Below the pieces are notes generated by a model. The model was not told the origin of the DNA and did not search any database. It saw nothing but the letters and a program-made list of their open reading frames with translations. Shown here in pieces: positions 1 through 7,243 of a DNA stretch of 11,613 nucleotides. This DNA comes from DAINRZ01 sp964634885 (lineage in GTDB: Bacteria > Bacteroidota > Ignavibacteria > Kapaibacteriales > UBA2268), in contig CAZWLN010000090.1 in assembly GCA_964634885.1 (NCBI GenBank), forward strand, positions 1-11,613, written 5' to 3'. Each line of letters starts with the position of its first letter. Position 1 is the first letter of the stretch. The position numbers and the translations under genes are program-made.

Positions 1-26
1 TGTAAAGAAAGAAGAAAGAATCCCGC

Positions 27-129
27 TGCCTCTTACTCCTTCCCCCTGGGGAAGGTTGGGATGGGGTGGGCATGGGGTGGCTTCAATGTATGAGTATTTT
101 TCTTTCAATAAGTACTTACCCAATACAAA
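27..129 (+). repeat. Dispersed C/G-rich palindromic repeat, copy A
   Basis: This copy contains a perfect 8-bp stem (CCTTCCCC at 38-45, GGGGAAGG at 48-55), then the motif GGTTGGGATGGGGT, then a unique-looking tail containing GGCTTCAATGTATGAGTA and ending in TTACCCAATACAAA. The whole string recurs in inverted orientation at 9101-9183, and its core recurs at 11541-11586. Copy A differs from the 9.1-kb copy by an internal duplication of ATGGGGTGGG near 61-79. It lies downstream of the minus-strand T9SS gene, so it may act at the 3' end of that transcript, but neither strand has a clean U-tract after the stem. No transposase is present, so this looks like a REP/MITE-like non-autonomous element. 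Confidence 0.75.
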
Positions 130-224
130 TAGAGAAGAACCTATATTCTCATAGTGTAAACGGCTATCCTGTTCGCTTCCTCGATTTGTGCCTGACTGCT
201 ACCATTCTGCTTCCATTGTCTTCC

Positions 225-1637
225 TTATATCTTCATAAACTTACACAGCTTATTGTTTATCCTTATATAATACATACCACAGGGCAGGCAGGAGACGTCT
301 ATGCTTTCTTTCCATTCTGTTTCCAGGACAGATATTCCCAAAGAATTGAAGATTTCGATTTTAGCATAGGTGTCGGTTTTGATATGCAGATAGTCGGAGA
401 CAGGGTTGGGATAGGTCAACTCGATTGCGTCCTCTGTCCATGGCGCCGAGGTAACGCTATTATCCCTGATCTTATATAAAACCGGAGATTTCTCTCTTGT
501 ACCGGCAACAAAATATTCATTATTCCCGGCTTTGGCAATGAAACGTATCTGATTATTCACACCATCCTTACCAAGTTTCAAATCCCAAATTTTCTTGCCG
601 TTTCTATCAATTTTAATTAGCCAGCCTTTAGTAGATGAGGTATCATAAGCCCCGATTTTAGTCAATTTTTGAAGGATTCCTGTGCATAGAAAGTCGCCAT
701 CATCATTTTCCACTAAAGAAGAAACCCTCGTCACCGTATCGCCGCATAATTGCATTTGCCAGGAAATCTCGAAATTCTTGTCGATTTTTGTTAAAACATT
801 AATCCAACCATAGATGGAAAGAATAATATACCCGCTGTCTTTGGTTGGATAAATATCGTTGTTTACACAACGAAAATCCGAATTGACGGATTTTCTTTGA
901 ATTTCATTGCACTCTTCATCTGTTCTAATAAGGAAGAAAGTTGTAAACGAACTATCGATTTCATTGTCGATCGAAGACAGGAAAATAAACCCGTTATCGA
1001 AATCTTTCCTGGGCCTGGTGATAGTTTTCAGAGTAAGACTGTCGTCCTTCAACTGCTTTTTCCACAGAATATTCCCGATACTGTCGGTTTTGACAAAGAA
1101 TATTCCTTGAAATTGATCATTACTTGTTTGACGTAAGCTGTAAATATAGGCGCCGTCGTCGTTTTTAAAAAAGTACGGAGTCCCTTTAATATATTTTGAA
1201 TCGGCGGAAGTTCTGTAAATCATATTCAGAGAATCGCCATTATTAGATAAATCATAACGATAAAAGTACGTCATTTTCAAAAAATCCGGATTGTCTGACT
1301 TACCCGCTGTAACAGTATAAGTCAAGTCATTGTTCTGCTTTAAATAGATGCTATAATCACCGATATAATAATTGTCCGTATATAGCAATTTTAACCATTC
1401 TTTTTCACCCGATTTATTTAGTTTCATGATATATGGATAAGGCCAATTTGAAGGTTGATGGAGCCTGCCTACCAACAGAATACCATTCGAATAATCGCTT
1501 TGAATATTCATAGTGTATGAGCTGTAACCCACTTCATTCCATAAATACTTCTGGAAAAGGATTTCCTGGCTGATAGCGCCATTTGCTTCAAACATCAAAA
1601 TCAGAAACGCAAGGACAATTTTACATTTGATTTTCAT
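225..1637 (-). CDS. Secreted T9SS type A sorting-domain protein, propeller-like (tandem paralog 1)
   Basis: This 470-residue protein is probably exported by Sec and then moved across the outer membrane by the type IX secretion system. Residues 1-23 form a signal peptide (Lys-rich start, hydrophobic core, no lipobox cysteine). Residues about 405-470 match the T9SS type A C-terminal sorting domain: YPNP at 409-412, then the hydrophobic strand pattern, LPCGMYYIRI, and a basic KFMKI end. The body repeats a blade-like motif of the form K-x-D/N-x-x-G-x-x-x-W-x-x-x-L at about 71-85, 182-196, 283-297 and 341-355, alternating with strands such as DNGFIFLSS and DSGYIILSI. This suggests a beta-propeller, which is inference. 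An AAGGA ribosome site sits 9-13 bases before the ATG. A close paralog lies 44 bp upstream on the same strand. No catalytic motif was recognised, so substrate and role are unknown; adhesion or surface display is possible. Confidence 0.85.
   Translation of the reverse strand: MKIKCKIVLAFLILMFEANGAISQEILFQKYLWNEVGYSSYTMNIQSDYSNGILLVGRLHQPSNWPYPYIMKLNKSGEKEWLKLLYTDNYYIGDYSIYLKQNNDLTYTVTAGKSDNPDFLKMTYFYRYDLSNNGDSLNMIYRTSADSKYIKGTPYFFKNDDGAYIYSLRQTSNDQFQGIFFVKTDSIGNILWKKQLKDDSLTLKTITRPRKDFDNGFIFLSSIDNEIDSSFTTFFLIRTDEECNEIQRKSVNSDFRCVNNDIYPTKDSGYIILSIYGWINVLTKIDKNFEISWQMQLCGDTVTRVSSLVENDDGDFLCTGILQKLTKIGAYDTSSTKGWLIKIDRNGKKIWDLKLGKDGVNNQIRFIAKAGNNEYFVAGTREKSPVLYKIRDNSVTSAPWTEDAIELTYPNPVSDYLHIKTDTYAKIEIFNSLGISVLETEWKESIDVSCLPCGMYYIRINNKLCKFMKI
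301..490. repeat. 190-bp perfect duplicate of 1758-1947
   Basis: Base-by-base comparison of 301-490 with 1758-1947 shows no differences over 190 bp, covering most of the T9SS sorting domain and the segment just before it. Immediately outside the tract the two genes differ again (for example at 297, 300 and 491-492), and the gene bodies differ at many positions including indels. This pattern fits recent gene conversion between the tandem copies better than uniform divergence after duplication. Confidence 0.85.
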
Positions 1638-1681
1638 AGTGTTTTTCCTTAATGAGACATCTGAATAATGGTAAATTCTTC

Positions 1682-3100
1682 TTATATCTTCATAAACTTA
1701 CACAGCTTATTGTTTATTCTTACATAATACATTCCACAGGGCAGGCAGGAGACATCAATGCTTTCTTTCCATTCTGTTTCCAGGACAGATATTCCCAAAG
1801 AATTGAAGATTTCGATTTTAGCATAGGTGTCGGTTTTGATATGCAGATAGTCGGAGACAGGGTTGGGATAGGTCAACTCGATTGCGTCCTCTGTCCATGG
1901 CGCCGAGGTAACGCTATTATCCCTGATCTTATATAAAACCGGAGATTGTTCTCTTGTGCCGGCAACAAAATATTCATTATTCCCGGCTTTGGCAATGTAA
2001 CGTATATCATTATTCACTCCGTCCTTACCAAGTTTCAAATCCCAAATTTTCTTGCCGTTTCTGTCAACCTTGACTACCCAGCCTTTAGTAGATGAGGTAT
2101 CAAAATTATGGCTGGTCCCTTCAATATTCTTTTGAAGAGTCCCTGTGCACAGATAGTCGCCATCATCATTTTCCACTAATGAATATAACCTCGTCAGAGT
2201 ATCGCCGCTTAATTGTATTTGCCAGGATCGATCGAAATTCTTATCGATTTTTGTTAAACTACCATTCCTACCGGAAGCCAGGGTAAGAATTATATACCCG
2301 CTGTCTTTGGTTGGAAAGATATCGTTGTTATGACATATAAAACCAGAATTAACTGATTTTCTTTGAATTTCATTGCACTCTTCATCTGTTTTAATCAGGA
2401 AGAAAGTAGTAAACGAACTATCGATTTCATTATCTATCGAAGAAAGGAAAATAAACCCGTCATCGAAATCTTTCCTCGGCCTTGTAATAGGCTGCAGAAC
2501 AAGGCTGTCGTCCTTCAACTGTTTTTTCCACAGAATATTCCCGATACTGTCGGTTTTAATAAAGAATATTCCTTCAAATTGAGAATTCATTTCTTGATGT
2601 AAGCTGTAAATAAAGGCGCCGTCGTCGTTTTTAAAAAAGTTAGGAGTTCCTTTAATATATTTTGAATCGTTGGAAGTTCTGCTAATCATATTCAAAGAAT
2701 CGCCGCTATTAGATAAATCATAACGATAGAACCAATGTGTTTTTATAAATGGATTGTCTCTCTTACCCGCTGTAATAGTATAAGTCAAGTCATTGTTTTG
2801 CTCTAAATAGATGCTAGAACCACCGATATAATAATTGTCGGTATAAAACAATTTTAACCATTCTTTTTCACCCGATTTATTTAGTTTTATAATATATGGA
2901 TAGGGCCAATTCGAAGGTTGATATAGTCCACCTATCAACAAAATACCATTCGAATAATCGCTTTGAATATTAAAAGCGCTTGAACTGTAACCAACTTCAT
3001 TGAATAAATACTTCTGGAAAAGGATTTCCTGGCTAAATGCGCCATCTGCTTCAAACATCAAAATCAGAAACGCAAGGACAATTTTATATTTAATATTCAT
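1682..3100 (-). CDS. Secreted T9SS type A sorting-domain protein, propeller-like (tandem paralog 2)
   Basis: This 472-residue paralog of the downstream gene has the same architecture: signal peptide at about 1-23 (N-terminal Met-Asn-Ile-Lys, hydrophobic core), a body of repeated Lys-x-Asp-x-x-Gly-x-x-x-Trp blades, and a T9SS type A sorting domain from about residue 407 with YPNP at 411-414. Its last 70 residues differ from paralog 1 at one position (Val for Ile in the GMYY-RIN segment), while the body is clearly more diverged. It carries a short insertion (around KNIEGTSHNFDTSS) relative to paralog 1. AAAGGA precedes the ATG at a normal distance. Only 44 bp separate the two genes and no terminator is visible between them, so co-transcription from upstream of 3100 is likely. 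Function is unknown beyond being a secreted or surface-attached protein. Confidence 0.85.
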   Translation of the reverse strand: MNIKYKIVLAFLILMFEADGAFSQEILFQKYLFNEVGYSSSAFNIQSDYSNGILLIGGLYQPSNWPYPYIIKLNKSGEKEWLKLFYTDNYYIGGSSIYLEQNNDLTYTITAGKRDNPFIKTHWFYRYDLSNSGDSLNMISRTSNDSKYIKGTPNFFKNDDGAFIYSLHQEMNSQFEGIFFIKTDSIGNILWKKQLKDDSLVLQPITRPRKDFDDGFIFLSSIDNEIDSSFTTFFLIKTDEECNEIQRKSVNSGFICHNNDIFPTKDSGYIILTLASGRNGSLTKIDKNFDRSWQIQLSGDTLTRLYSLVENDDGDYLCTGTLQKNIEGTSHNFDTSSTKGWVVKVDRNGKKIWDLKLGKDGVNNDIRYIAKAGNNEYFVAGTREQSPVLYKIRDNSVTSAPWTEDAIELTYPNPVSDYLHIKTDTYAKIEIFNSLGISVLETEWKESIDVSCLPCGMYYVRINNKLCKFMKI

Positions 3101-3370
3101 AGTATTTTTCCTTTATTTAAAATGAAATACCACACAATAACTTATCAGGAAATGAACCTTCAGGTTCCTCAACAACTTCACATACGCTTTTTTGCAGCCT
3201 TCTATGCTAATTACTAAGAAAACCCGTAAAAACAGAATACTAATTAATTTTTAAATTCATTTACGGCTATATTCCTAAGACATAACTTACAGCCCTCGCT
3301 TGTGAAAAATTTTATATGCCATTTACTGGCATATCAACTTAGTAAAAATAATCTATTAATACAAAATATA

Positions 3371-3408
3371 TTTTTTTTCCGCATTGCAAAAGCAATGCGG
3401 GGGGGGTA
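3371..3408. repeat. Poly-T, 9-bp hairpin, poly-G structure
   Basis: A run of eight T (3371-3378) is followed by a perfect 9-bp stem (CCGCATTGC at 3379-3387, GCAATGCGG at 3392-3400) with an AAAA loop, and the right arm runs into a tract of eight G (3399-3406). A related TTGCAATGCAAA string follows near 3413. The T tract lies before the hairpin on the plus strand and becomes an A tract after it on the minus strand, so it is not a normal intrinsic terminator in either direction. The homopolymer G run is expected to be slippage-prone. Confidence 0.7.
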
Positions 3409-3666
3409 ACTTGTTGCAATGCAAAGGGTTATAGAGATTTGAATTTTTTCCCCGGTGAATCTGGCATTGATAATTGGATTGCCGGCCGAATTATTTCTTC
3501 GGCTGTTGCTTACAATATCTCTTGCGTCGCCAGCCGGGTGGGCATTGAGTTTTGAAAAAAATATTTGATTTTCCTGGTTGTTTACCCGCTACTAATAGCG
3601 AATATCTAATATTTTATTGAGTTGATTAAACCTGGATTGTGCATTAGACAATCCAAGACACGGAAT

Positions 3667-3709
3667 ATCCAACCACCCCTGGCCCCTCCTTATCTAAGGA
3701 GGGAAAAAC
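3667..3709 (-). repeat. Dispersed palindromic repeat with covarying stem, copy E
   Basis: The sequence ATCCAACCACCCC is followed by a 9-bp perfect stem (CCCTCCTTA at 3684-3692, TAAGGAGGG at 3695-3703) and an A-rich end. The whole block aligns with the reverse complement of 11441-11484 with only a few differences. One pair of differences is compensatory: a T-A pair here is a G-C pair there. It belongs to the same general family of C/G-rich intergenic stem-loops as the copies at 27, 5504, 9101 and 11541. Confidence 0.75.
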
Positions 3710-3772
3710 TGTAAATTGTTATATATCAATTATTAATGAGATATTTATAACTCCTGACGCATTATCAGGGTT

Positions 3773-3809
3773 AAACAGGGACTTGCTGCTGCAGGCCCTT
3801 GTTTTTTTT
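3773..3809 (+). terminator. Terminator-like hairpin upstream of creD
   Basis: An AACAGGG left arm (3774-3780) pairs, with a small bulge, with CCCTTGTT (3796-3803). Between them lies an inner GCTG/GCAG-type pairing, and eight T follow (3802-3809). A second small hairpin (CCTGA at 3753-3757, TCAGG at 3765-3769) sits just before it. No plus-strand gene ends upstream, so it would end either an unannotated short RNA or a leader transcript of creD, whose start is 140 bp further on. The shape is clear; the role is inferred. Confidence 0.5.
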
Positions 3810-3948
3810 ATTAGAACAACATCATAATCTATTATTATCAATAAAACCGGTTTAAATTAATTTATTCTCATAATAGGCTGATTCTTGAAAAAGACGGAAT
3901 GCGGTTCGTAAATCACTAATCTTAACTGTTTTTATAAATAATAGAAAG

Positions 3949-5298
3949 ATGTTTATGCCGCTATTTGATGGAAAACAGAAGACATTGAAAGAATCTGCCG
4001 GAACCAAGCTGATCGTCGTCGGCTTGCTCATCGTCGTACTGCTCCTGCCCTCGGAAATGATCAAGAAACTTATCAACGAACGCTCACAAACAAGCCAATA
4101 TGTCATCGATGAAGTTGCGTCCAAATGGGGCAACGAACAAACCATCGGCGGCCCTTTCCTCTCATTGCAGTATTCCCAAAAAGACTCGACAAACAAAAAT
4201 TCCTTGGTTTATTACAATATTATGCCCGAGGAACTCAACATCGAAGGCAATCTCGTGCCCGAGATCCGCTACCGGGGCCTTTACAAAGTCATACTCTACA
4301 ACACTGACCTTAAGATCACCGGAAAGTTCATCCTGCCTTCGCTTTCAGCTCTGGGATTGAGCGATGGCGCTGCTTTACGGAATAAGCCATTAGTTACCAT
4401 CGGTGTGCCTGACCTCAGGGGCATCAGGGAACAGATCCTGATAGATTTTAACGGCCGTCGGTACACGGCAAAGCCCGGGCTGAAAAATACGTCTGTCGTT
4501 GAGGACGGTGTTTACTTCGAACCGGACAGCCTTACCGATTCCGTCTTTACCTTTGCCTTTAACCTGAAACTCATCGGCAGGGAGAGGCTCAACTTTCTGC
4601 CTCTCGGCAAGGTTACCAATATTAAAATCAGCTCTTCGTGGAACAACCCCAGTTTTGACGGCGCTTTCCTGCCGGGCAGCCGGAACATCGGCGACAGCGG
4701 TTTCGTCGCCACCTGGACTGTATTGGACCTGAACAGGGACTTTCCACAAAGCTGGCTTGGACAAAACTTTTCTGTAAACGAATCGGCCTTCGGTGTGCAG
4801 TTGATGTTCCCGGTGGACCATTACCAGAAAGCATACCGCAGCGCCAGGTACGCCATACTTTTCATAGCTCTGTCGTTCATTGCCTTTTTCTTTATTGAAA
4901 TACTGGCGCAAAAACGAATACACCCCATCCAATACCTGTTCATCGGAGCCGCCCTTTGTGTATTCTATACGCTGCTCCTATCCCTTTCCGAACAATTTGA
5001 CTTCAACCTGTCCTACCTGCTGGCAAGCCTGGCAGTAATAGCGCTGATTACATCCTACTCGGCGGTAATACTGAAAAAAACGGGCCTGACAGTGTTACTG
5101 GGATTTATTATGTTGTTATTATATGCTTTCCTCTATACGATACTGCAGTTAGAGGATTATTCGCTTCTTTTCGGCAGCATTGCACTGTTCATCATCCTTG
5201 CCCTTGTAATGTTCCTATCCCGCAAAGTAAATTGGTACACTCCTTTCAGGAACACCGACTCCGGGGAAGATTCGGACAAACAGGCAGAGCTGCCGTAA
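3949..5298 (+). CDS. creD: CreD-family inner-membrane protein
   Basis: This 449-residue protein matches the CreD family (cell envelope integrity, PF06123) in length and layout. There is one N-terminal membrane segment (about 20-38), then the family signature with ER at 44-45 and WGNEQTIGGPFL at 60-71. A large periplasmic domain follows with YRGLYKVILYN near 107-117. After PVDHYQKAYRSARYA (from 288) come five clustered membrane segments at about 302-319, 328-345, 354-374, 380-400 and 404-425, with RIHPIQY at 323-329 and a KVNWY motif at 426-430. In Enterobacteria creD is regulated by CreBC and linked to envelope integrity and colicin tolerance. Bacteroidota homologs are often outside that operon, as here, and their role is unclear. 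ATG 3949 and ATG 3955 are both possible starts; a weak GAAAG precedes 3949. Confidence 0.93.
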   Translation: MFMPLFDGKQKTLKESAGTKLIVVGLLIVVLLLPSEMIKKLINERSQTSQYVIDEVASKWGNEQTIGGPFLSLQYSQKDSTNKNSLVYYNIMPEELNIEGNLVPEIRYRGLYKVILYNTDLKITGKFILPSLSALGLSDGAALRNKPLVTIGVPDLRGIREQILIDFNGRRYTAKPGLKNTSVVEDGVYFEPDSLTDSVFTFAFNLKLIGRERLNFLPLGKVTNIKISSSWNNPSFDGAFLPGSRNIGDSGFVATWTVLDLNRDFPQSWLGQNFSVNESAFGVQLMFPVDHYQKAYRSARYAILFIALSFIAFFFIEILAQKRIHPIQYLFIGAALCVFYTLLLSLSEQFDFNLSYLLASLAVIALITSYSAVILKKTGLTVLLGFIMLLLYAFLYTILQLEDYSLLFGSIALFIILALVMFLSRKVNWYTPFRNTDSGEDSDKQAELP

Positions 5299-5308
5299 TA
5301 TTAATGAA

Positions 5309-5340
5309 AAAACCCCAGAGGGCTGCAACCCTGAGGTTTT
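5309..5340 (+). terminator. First stem-loop after creD
   Basis: An arm starting AAAACC (5309-5314) pairs with GGTTTT (5335-5340), and an inner GAGGG/CCCT(G) pairing closes a CTGCAA loop (5323-5328). It starts 10 bases after the creD stop. Having A-rich and T-rich ends, it can act as a terminator in both directions. Confidence 0.7.
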
Positions 5341-5380
5341 CCCGGGGTCCGGCAATAATGCCGGCTCCGGGTATTTTATT
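5341..5380 (+). terminator. Second stem-loop after creD with T-rich tail
   Basis: CCGGCA (5349-5354) and TGCCGG (5359-5364) form a stem around an ATAA loop, extended after a small internal mismatch by CCCGG (5341-5345) with CCGGG (5367-5371). TATTTTATTTT follows. It begins directly after the first creD stem-loop, giving a tandem terminator. Confidence 0.65.
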
Positions 5381-5503
5381 TTAAGTCCGGCCTCATGCTC
5401 ACGGAATTGTGCTCAGCAATGATTCGAACTGCGTGAAATTGTCAACGCTGGAATATTCACGATCGTAAATTTTTAAGCAATAAAAAAATTTGACTCTTCA
5501 TTA

Positions 5504-5650
5504 TTTGTAGTGGGTAATGAAGATATACCTATATTTTTAATCCTCAGACACACTCCGGCTGCTGCCGCAGCCACCCCTCTTTTCAGAGGGGTTAAGACCT
5601 GTTGTTCCGCTCCCCCTCTACCAAGAGGGGGTTGGGGGGTGTGTAAATAC
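5504..5650. repeat. Dispersed palindrome cluster, copy D
   Basis: The block opens with TTTGTAGTGGGTAA (5504-5517), identical to 9101-9114 and nearly the same as the inverted string at about 116-129. Two perfect hairpins follow: ACCCCTC (5573-5579) with GAGGGGT (5586-5592), and CCCCCTCT (5612-5619) with AGAGGGGG (5624-5631) around an ACCA loop. The second stem is followed by TTGGGGGGTGTGT, which can pair imperfectly with ACACACTCC near 5549-5557 to enclose both hairpins. The layout, a C/G-rich hairpin followed by a G-rich tail, resembles the other intergenic elements of this window. Confidence 0.65.
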
Positions 5651-5809
5651 TTGCTATATCTGTATTTTAATAAGTCGTTTCCTGAATAACTCAGGAATTT
5701 TGTAATATTTAACCCACCTTATTTGATGAAGAACCTAAAATTTATCATTTTACACTTTATAAAAAATAGTATAAATTGCTTTTGGTTTTTTGTTTTGTCA
5801 ACTTAAACA

Positions 5810-7243
5810 ATGATTAGGATGAATAAAAAAGTAAGAGCTAAACAATATTTTAATTTATCGGTTGAAAACATGTTCCTGATAATCGGGCTGGCCTTCGGGA
5901 CATTGTTCGTATTCATCAACGCTCCTTTCCAGGCTAACGACGAAGACAGGCACTTCTACCGCGCCTATGCCAATGCTTCATTGAAGCTGCTCCCGATCCA
6001 GCAGGATTCTGCCGCCGGGAACCAGATCGGCACAGTCTATCCGAAGAGCGTCATCTTCGTGGCACAGAGCTTCCAGGGCATTCCTTTCTCGAATGGAAGG
6101 AAGATCAGCATGCAGAATCTGTTCACACCCATGAAGGAAGTAAGCCTTAACTCCGACGACACAACATTCTATATGTATCCTTACAGCCACATGTCTTTCA
6201 TACCGTACATACCCCACTCTGTGGGTATTGCTGCCGGGAAGCTGATCGATTCCAATCCACTGTGGCTGCTGTGGTTCGGCAGGCTTGCCGGGATGCTGGC
6301 CTTTGTTCTCATCGTTTATTACGCCATCAGGATTACACCCATTCTTAAGCCGGTGTTCTTCCTTGCGGCTCTGACGCCGATGAGCCTTTACCAGGCTGCT
6401 TCCATTACCTATGATTCTCTCTCGACGGCGACCACTTTCCTTCTGTTGGCTCTTTTCCTGAAATACGCCCTCGATCCGGTGCAGAAAATCGGCTGGCGTG
6501 AGATGGCAGTCATTCTCACCGTAGCTTTCGTGCAAAGGTTCTCCAAAGACGGCTACATCCTGGTTCCTTTCATGTTCCTGATGATACCCTCAGCGAAGAT
6601 GGAGAAAAAGTGGTTCCTGTGGCTGGGACTCGGCATTTTTGTACTCCTGTTCTTCCTTCCGGACTGGACCTGGGGTAAAATTGTTGCAAGGCTTAACTTC
6701 AGGCCCAATGGTGAGAAACCTTTCCAGAACGACTTCAGGTTCGACAGGTCGATGAACATAGACTATTATATGAATAACCCCGGCGAGTTCATCAGTAACA
6801 TCTTCGCAAACCTCATGTTCTGGAAGAGCGACTGGACCGGCGGTGTGTTCGGTAAATTCGGCTATTCATATACTGTGATGCCTAAGGCGCTCTACATCAT
6901 TCACGGATTAGTGCTCATCATGGTGGCATTCTTCTGCGGCGACAGGAATTACACAATTAAGACAAGGGACAAGGTACTGGCCGGAGCCATCGTCCTTGCT
7001 TCCTTTGCATTGATTGTCGTGGGCTTCTATGTTGGTGGCTCACCGGTTGGAGCAGTAAGGATATTCGGTATGCAGGGAAGGTATTTCGTGCCGTTCCTGC
7101 CATTGATACTCATGCTGTTCTATAATAAATCTTTGTCGGGTGAAAGATGGAATCGTTGGGGTAATTACTCAATAGCGCTATACAGCATAGCCATACTGAC
7201 CTACGCAGTATTTCTCATGAAGGATACTTTTTACGCACCCTGA
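5810..7243 (+). CDS. DUF2142 family polytopic membrane protein
   Basis: This 477-residue integral membrane protein fits the DUF2142 family (PF09913), which is related in overall plan to GT-C glycosyltransferases that work on lipid-linked sugars at the outer face of the inner membrane. After a first membrane segment (about 21-38) comes the signature NAPFQANDEDRHFYRAY (37-53) with acidic D44/E45/D46. A large extracytoplasmic loop follows. Later come TPMSLYQAASITYDS (189-203), several further hydrophobic segments, and GRYFVPFLP (423-431) before the last helices. No cognate polysaccharide genes are nearby, so substrate and even enzymatic activity are inferred. Either ATG 5810 or ATG 5819 could be the start, and neither has a strong ribosome site. 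The first codons are AT-rich like the spacer, while the body is near 50% GC. The stop codon directly abuts that of the convergent small gene. Confidence 0.85.
   Translation: MIRMNKKVRAKQYFNLSVENMFLIIGLAFGTLFVFINAPFQANDEDRHFYRAYANASLKLLPIQQDSAAGNQIGTVYPKSVIFVAQSFQGIPFSNGRKISMQNLFTPMKEVSLNSDDTTFYMYPYSHMSFIPYIPHSVGIAAGKLIDSNPLWLLWFGRLAGMLAFVLIVYYAIRITPILKPVFFLAALTPMSLYQAASITYDSLSTATTFLLLALFLKYALDPVQKIGWREMAVILTVAFVQRFSKDGYILVPFMFLMIPSAKMEKKWFLWLGLGIFVLLFFLPDWTWGKIVARLNFRPNGEKPFQNDFRFDRSMNIDYYMNNPGEFISNIFANLMFWKSDWTGGVFGKFGYSYTVMPKALYIIHGLVLIMVAFFCGDRNYTIKTRDKVLAGAIVLASFALIVVGFYVGGSPVGAVRIFGMQGRYFVPFLPLILMLFYNKSLSGERWNRWGNYSIALYSIAILTYAVFLMKDTFYAP

Larger units (their letters stand above)
3101..3948. 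other. 848-bp spacer between T9SS pair and creD
   Basis: No convincing gene was found here. The stretch holds the divergent promoter regions of the minus-strand T9SS pair and the plus-strand creD gene. It also holds a small GAACCT/AGGTTC hairpin near 3153-3166, the poly-T/hairpin/poly-G structure at 3371-3406, a GCCGAA/TTCGGC hairpin near 3485-3505, a dispersed palindrome at 3667-3709 and a terminator-like hairpin at 3773-3809. The minus strand is free of stop codons from 3588 to 3334 but offers no suitable start. Confidence 0.7.
5299..5809. other. 511-bp spacer between creD and DUF2142 gene
   Basis: This stretch contains the two creD terminators, a possible minus-strand gene remnant (5399-5467), and a cluster of C/G-rich palindromes with an adjoining dispersed 14-mer (5504-5650). 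An AT-rich leader precedes the DUF2142 start. A GAATTTTG box at 5695-5702 differs by one base from the TAATTTTG box before aspS and might be a weak promoter element. No complete gene was found. Confidence 0.6.

Noticed and set aside
66..479. Plus-strand open frame of 137 codons, and its shorter counterpart at 1652-1936
   Set aside because: Both are antisense to the sorting-domain ends of the T9SS genes. The two resemble each other only because the underlying DNA is duplicated, and the minus-strand frames have signal peptides and family motifs.
897..2602. Short plus-strand frames at 897-1136, 907-1110, 2092-2286, 2363-2602 and 2373-2582
   Set aside because: They lie inside the T9SS genes on the opposite strand and mirror the duplication; no start signals or domain features.
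3852..4196. Minus-strand 114-codon frame across the creD start
   Set aside because: It overlaps the conserved N-terminus of creD on the other strand and has no recognisable features.
4390..4932. Minus-strand 180-codon frame inside creD, with nearby shorter frames
   Set aside because: These are shadows of the creD coding region, where family signatures run through the whole plus-strand frame.
5425..5440. GATTCGAACTG string resembling a tRNA T-loop
   Set aside because: No matching acceptor, D or anticodon stems can be drawn on either strand around it.
5978..6535. Minus-strand 185-codon frame inside the DUF2142 gene
   Set aside because: Its composition (His/Arg/Glu rich, no hydrophobic pattern) is typical of the complement of a membrane-protein gene.
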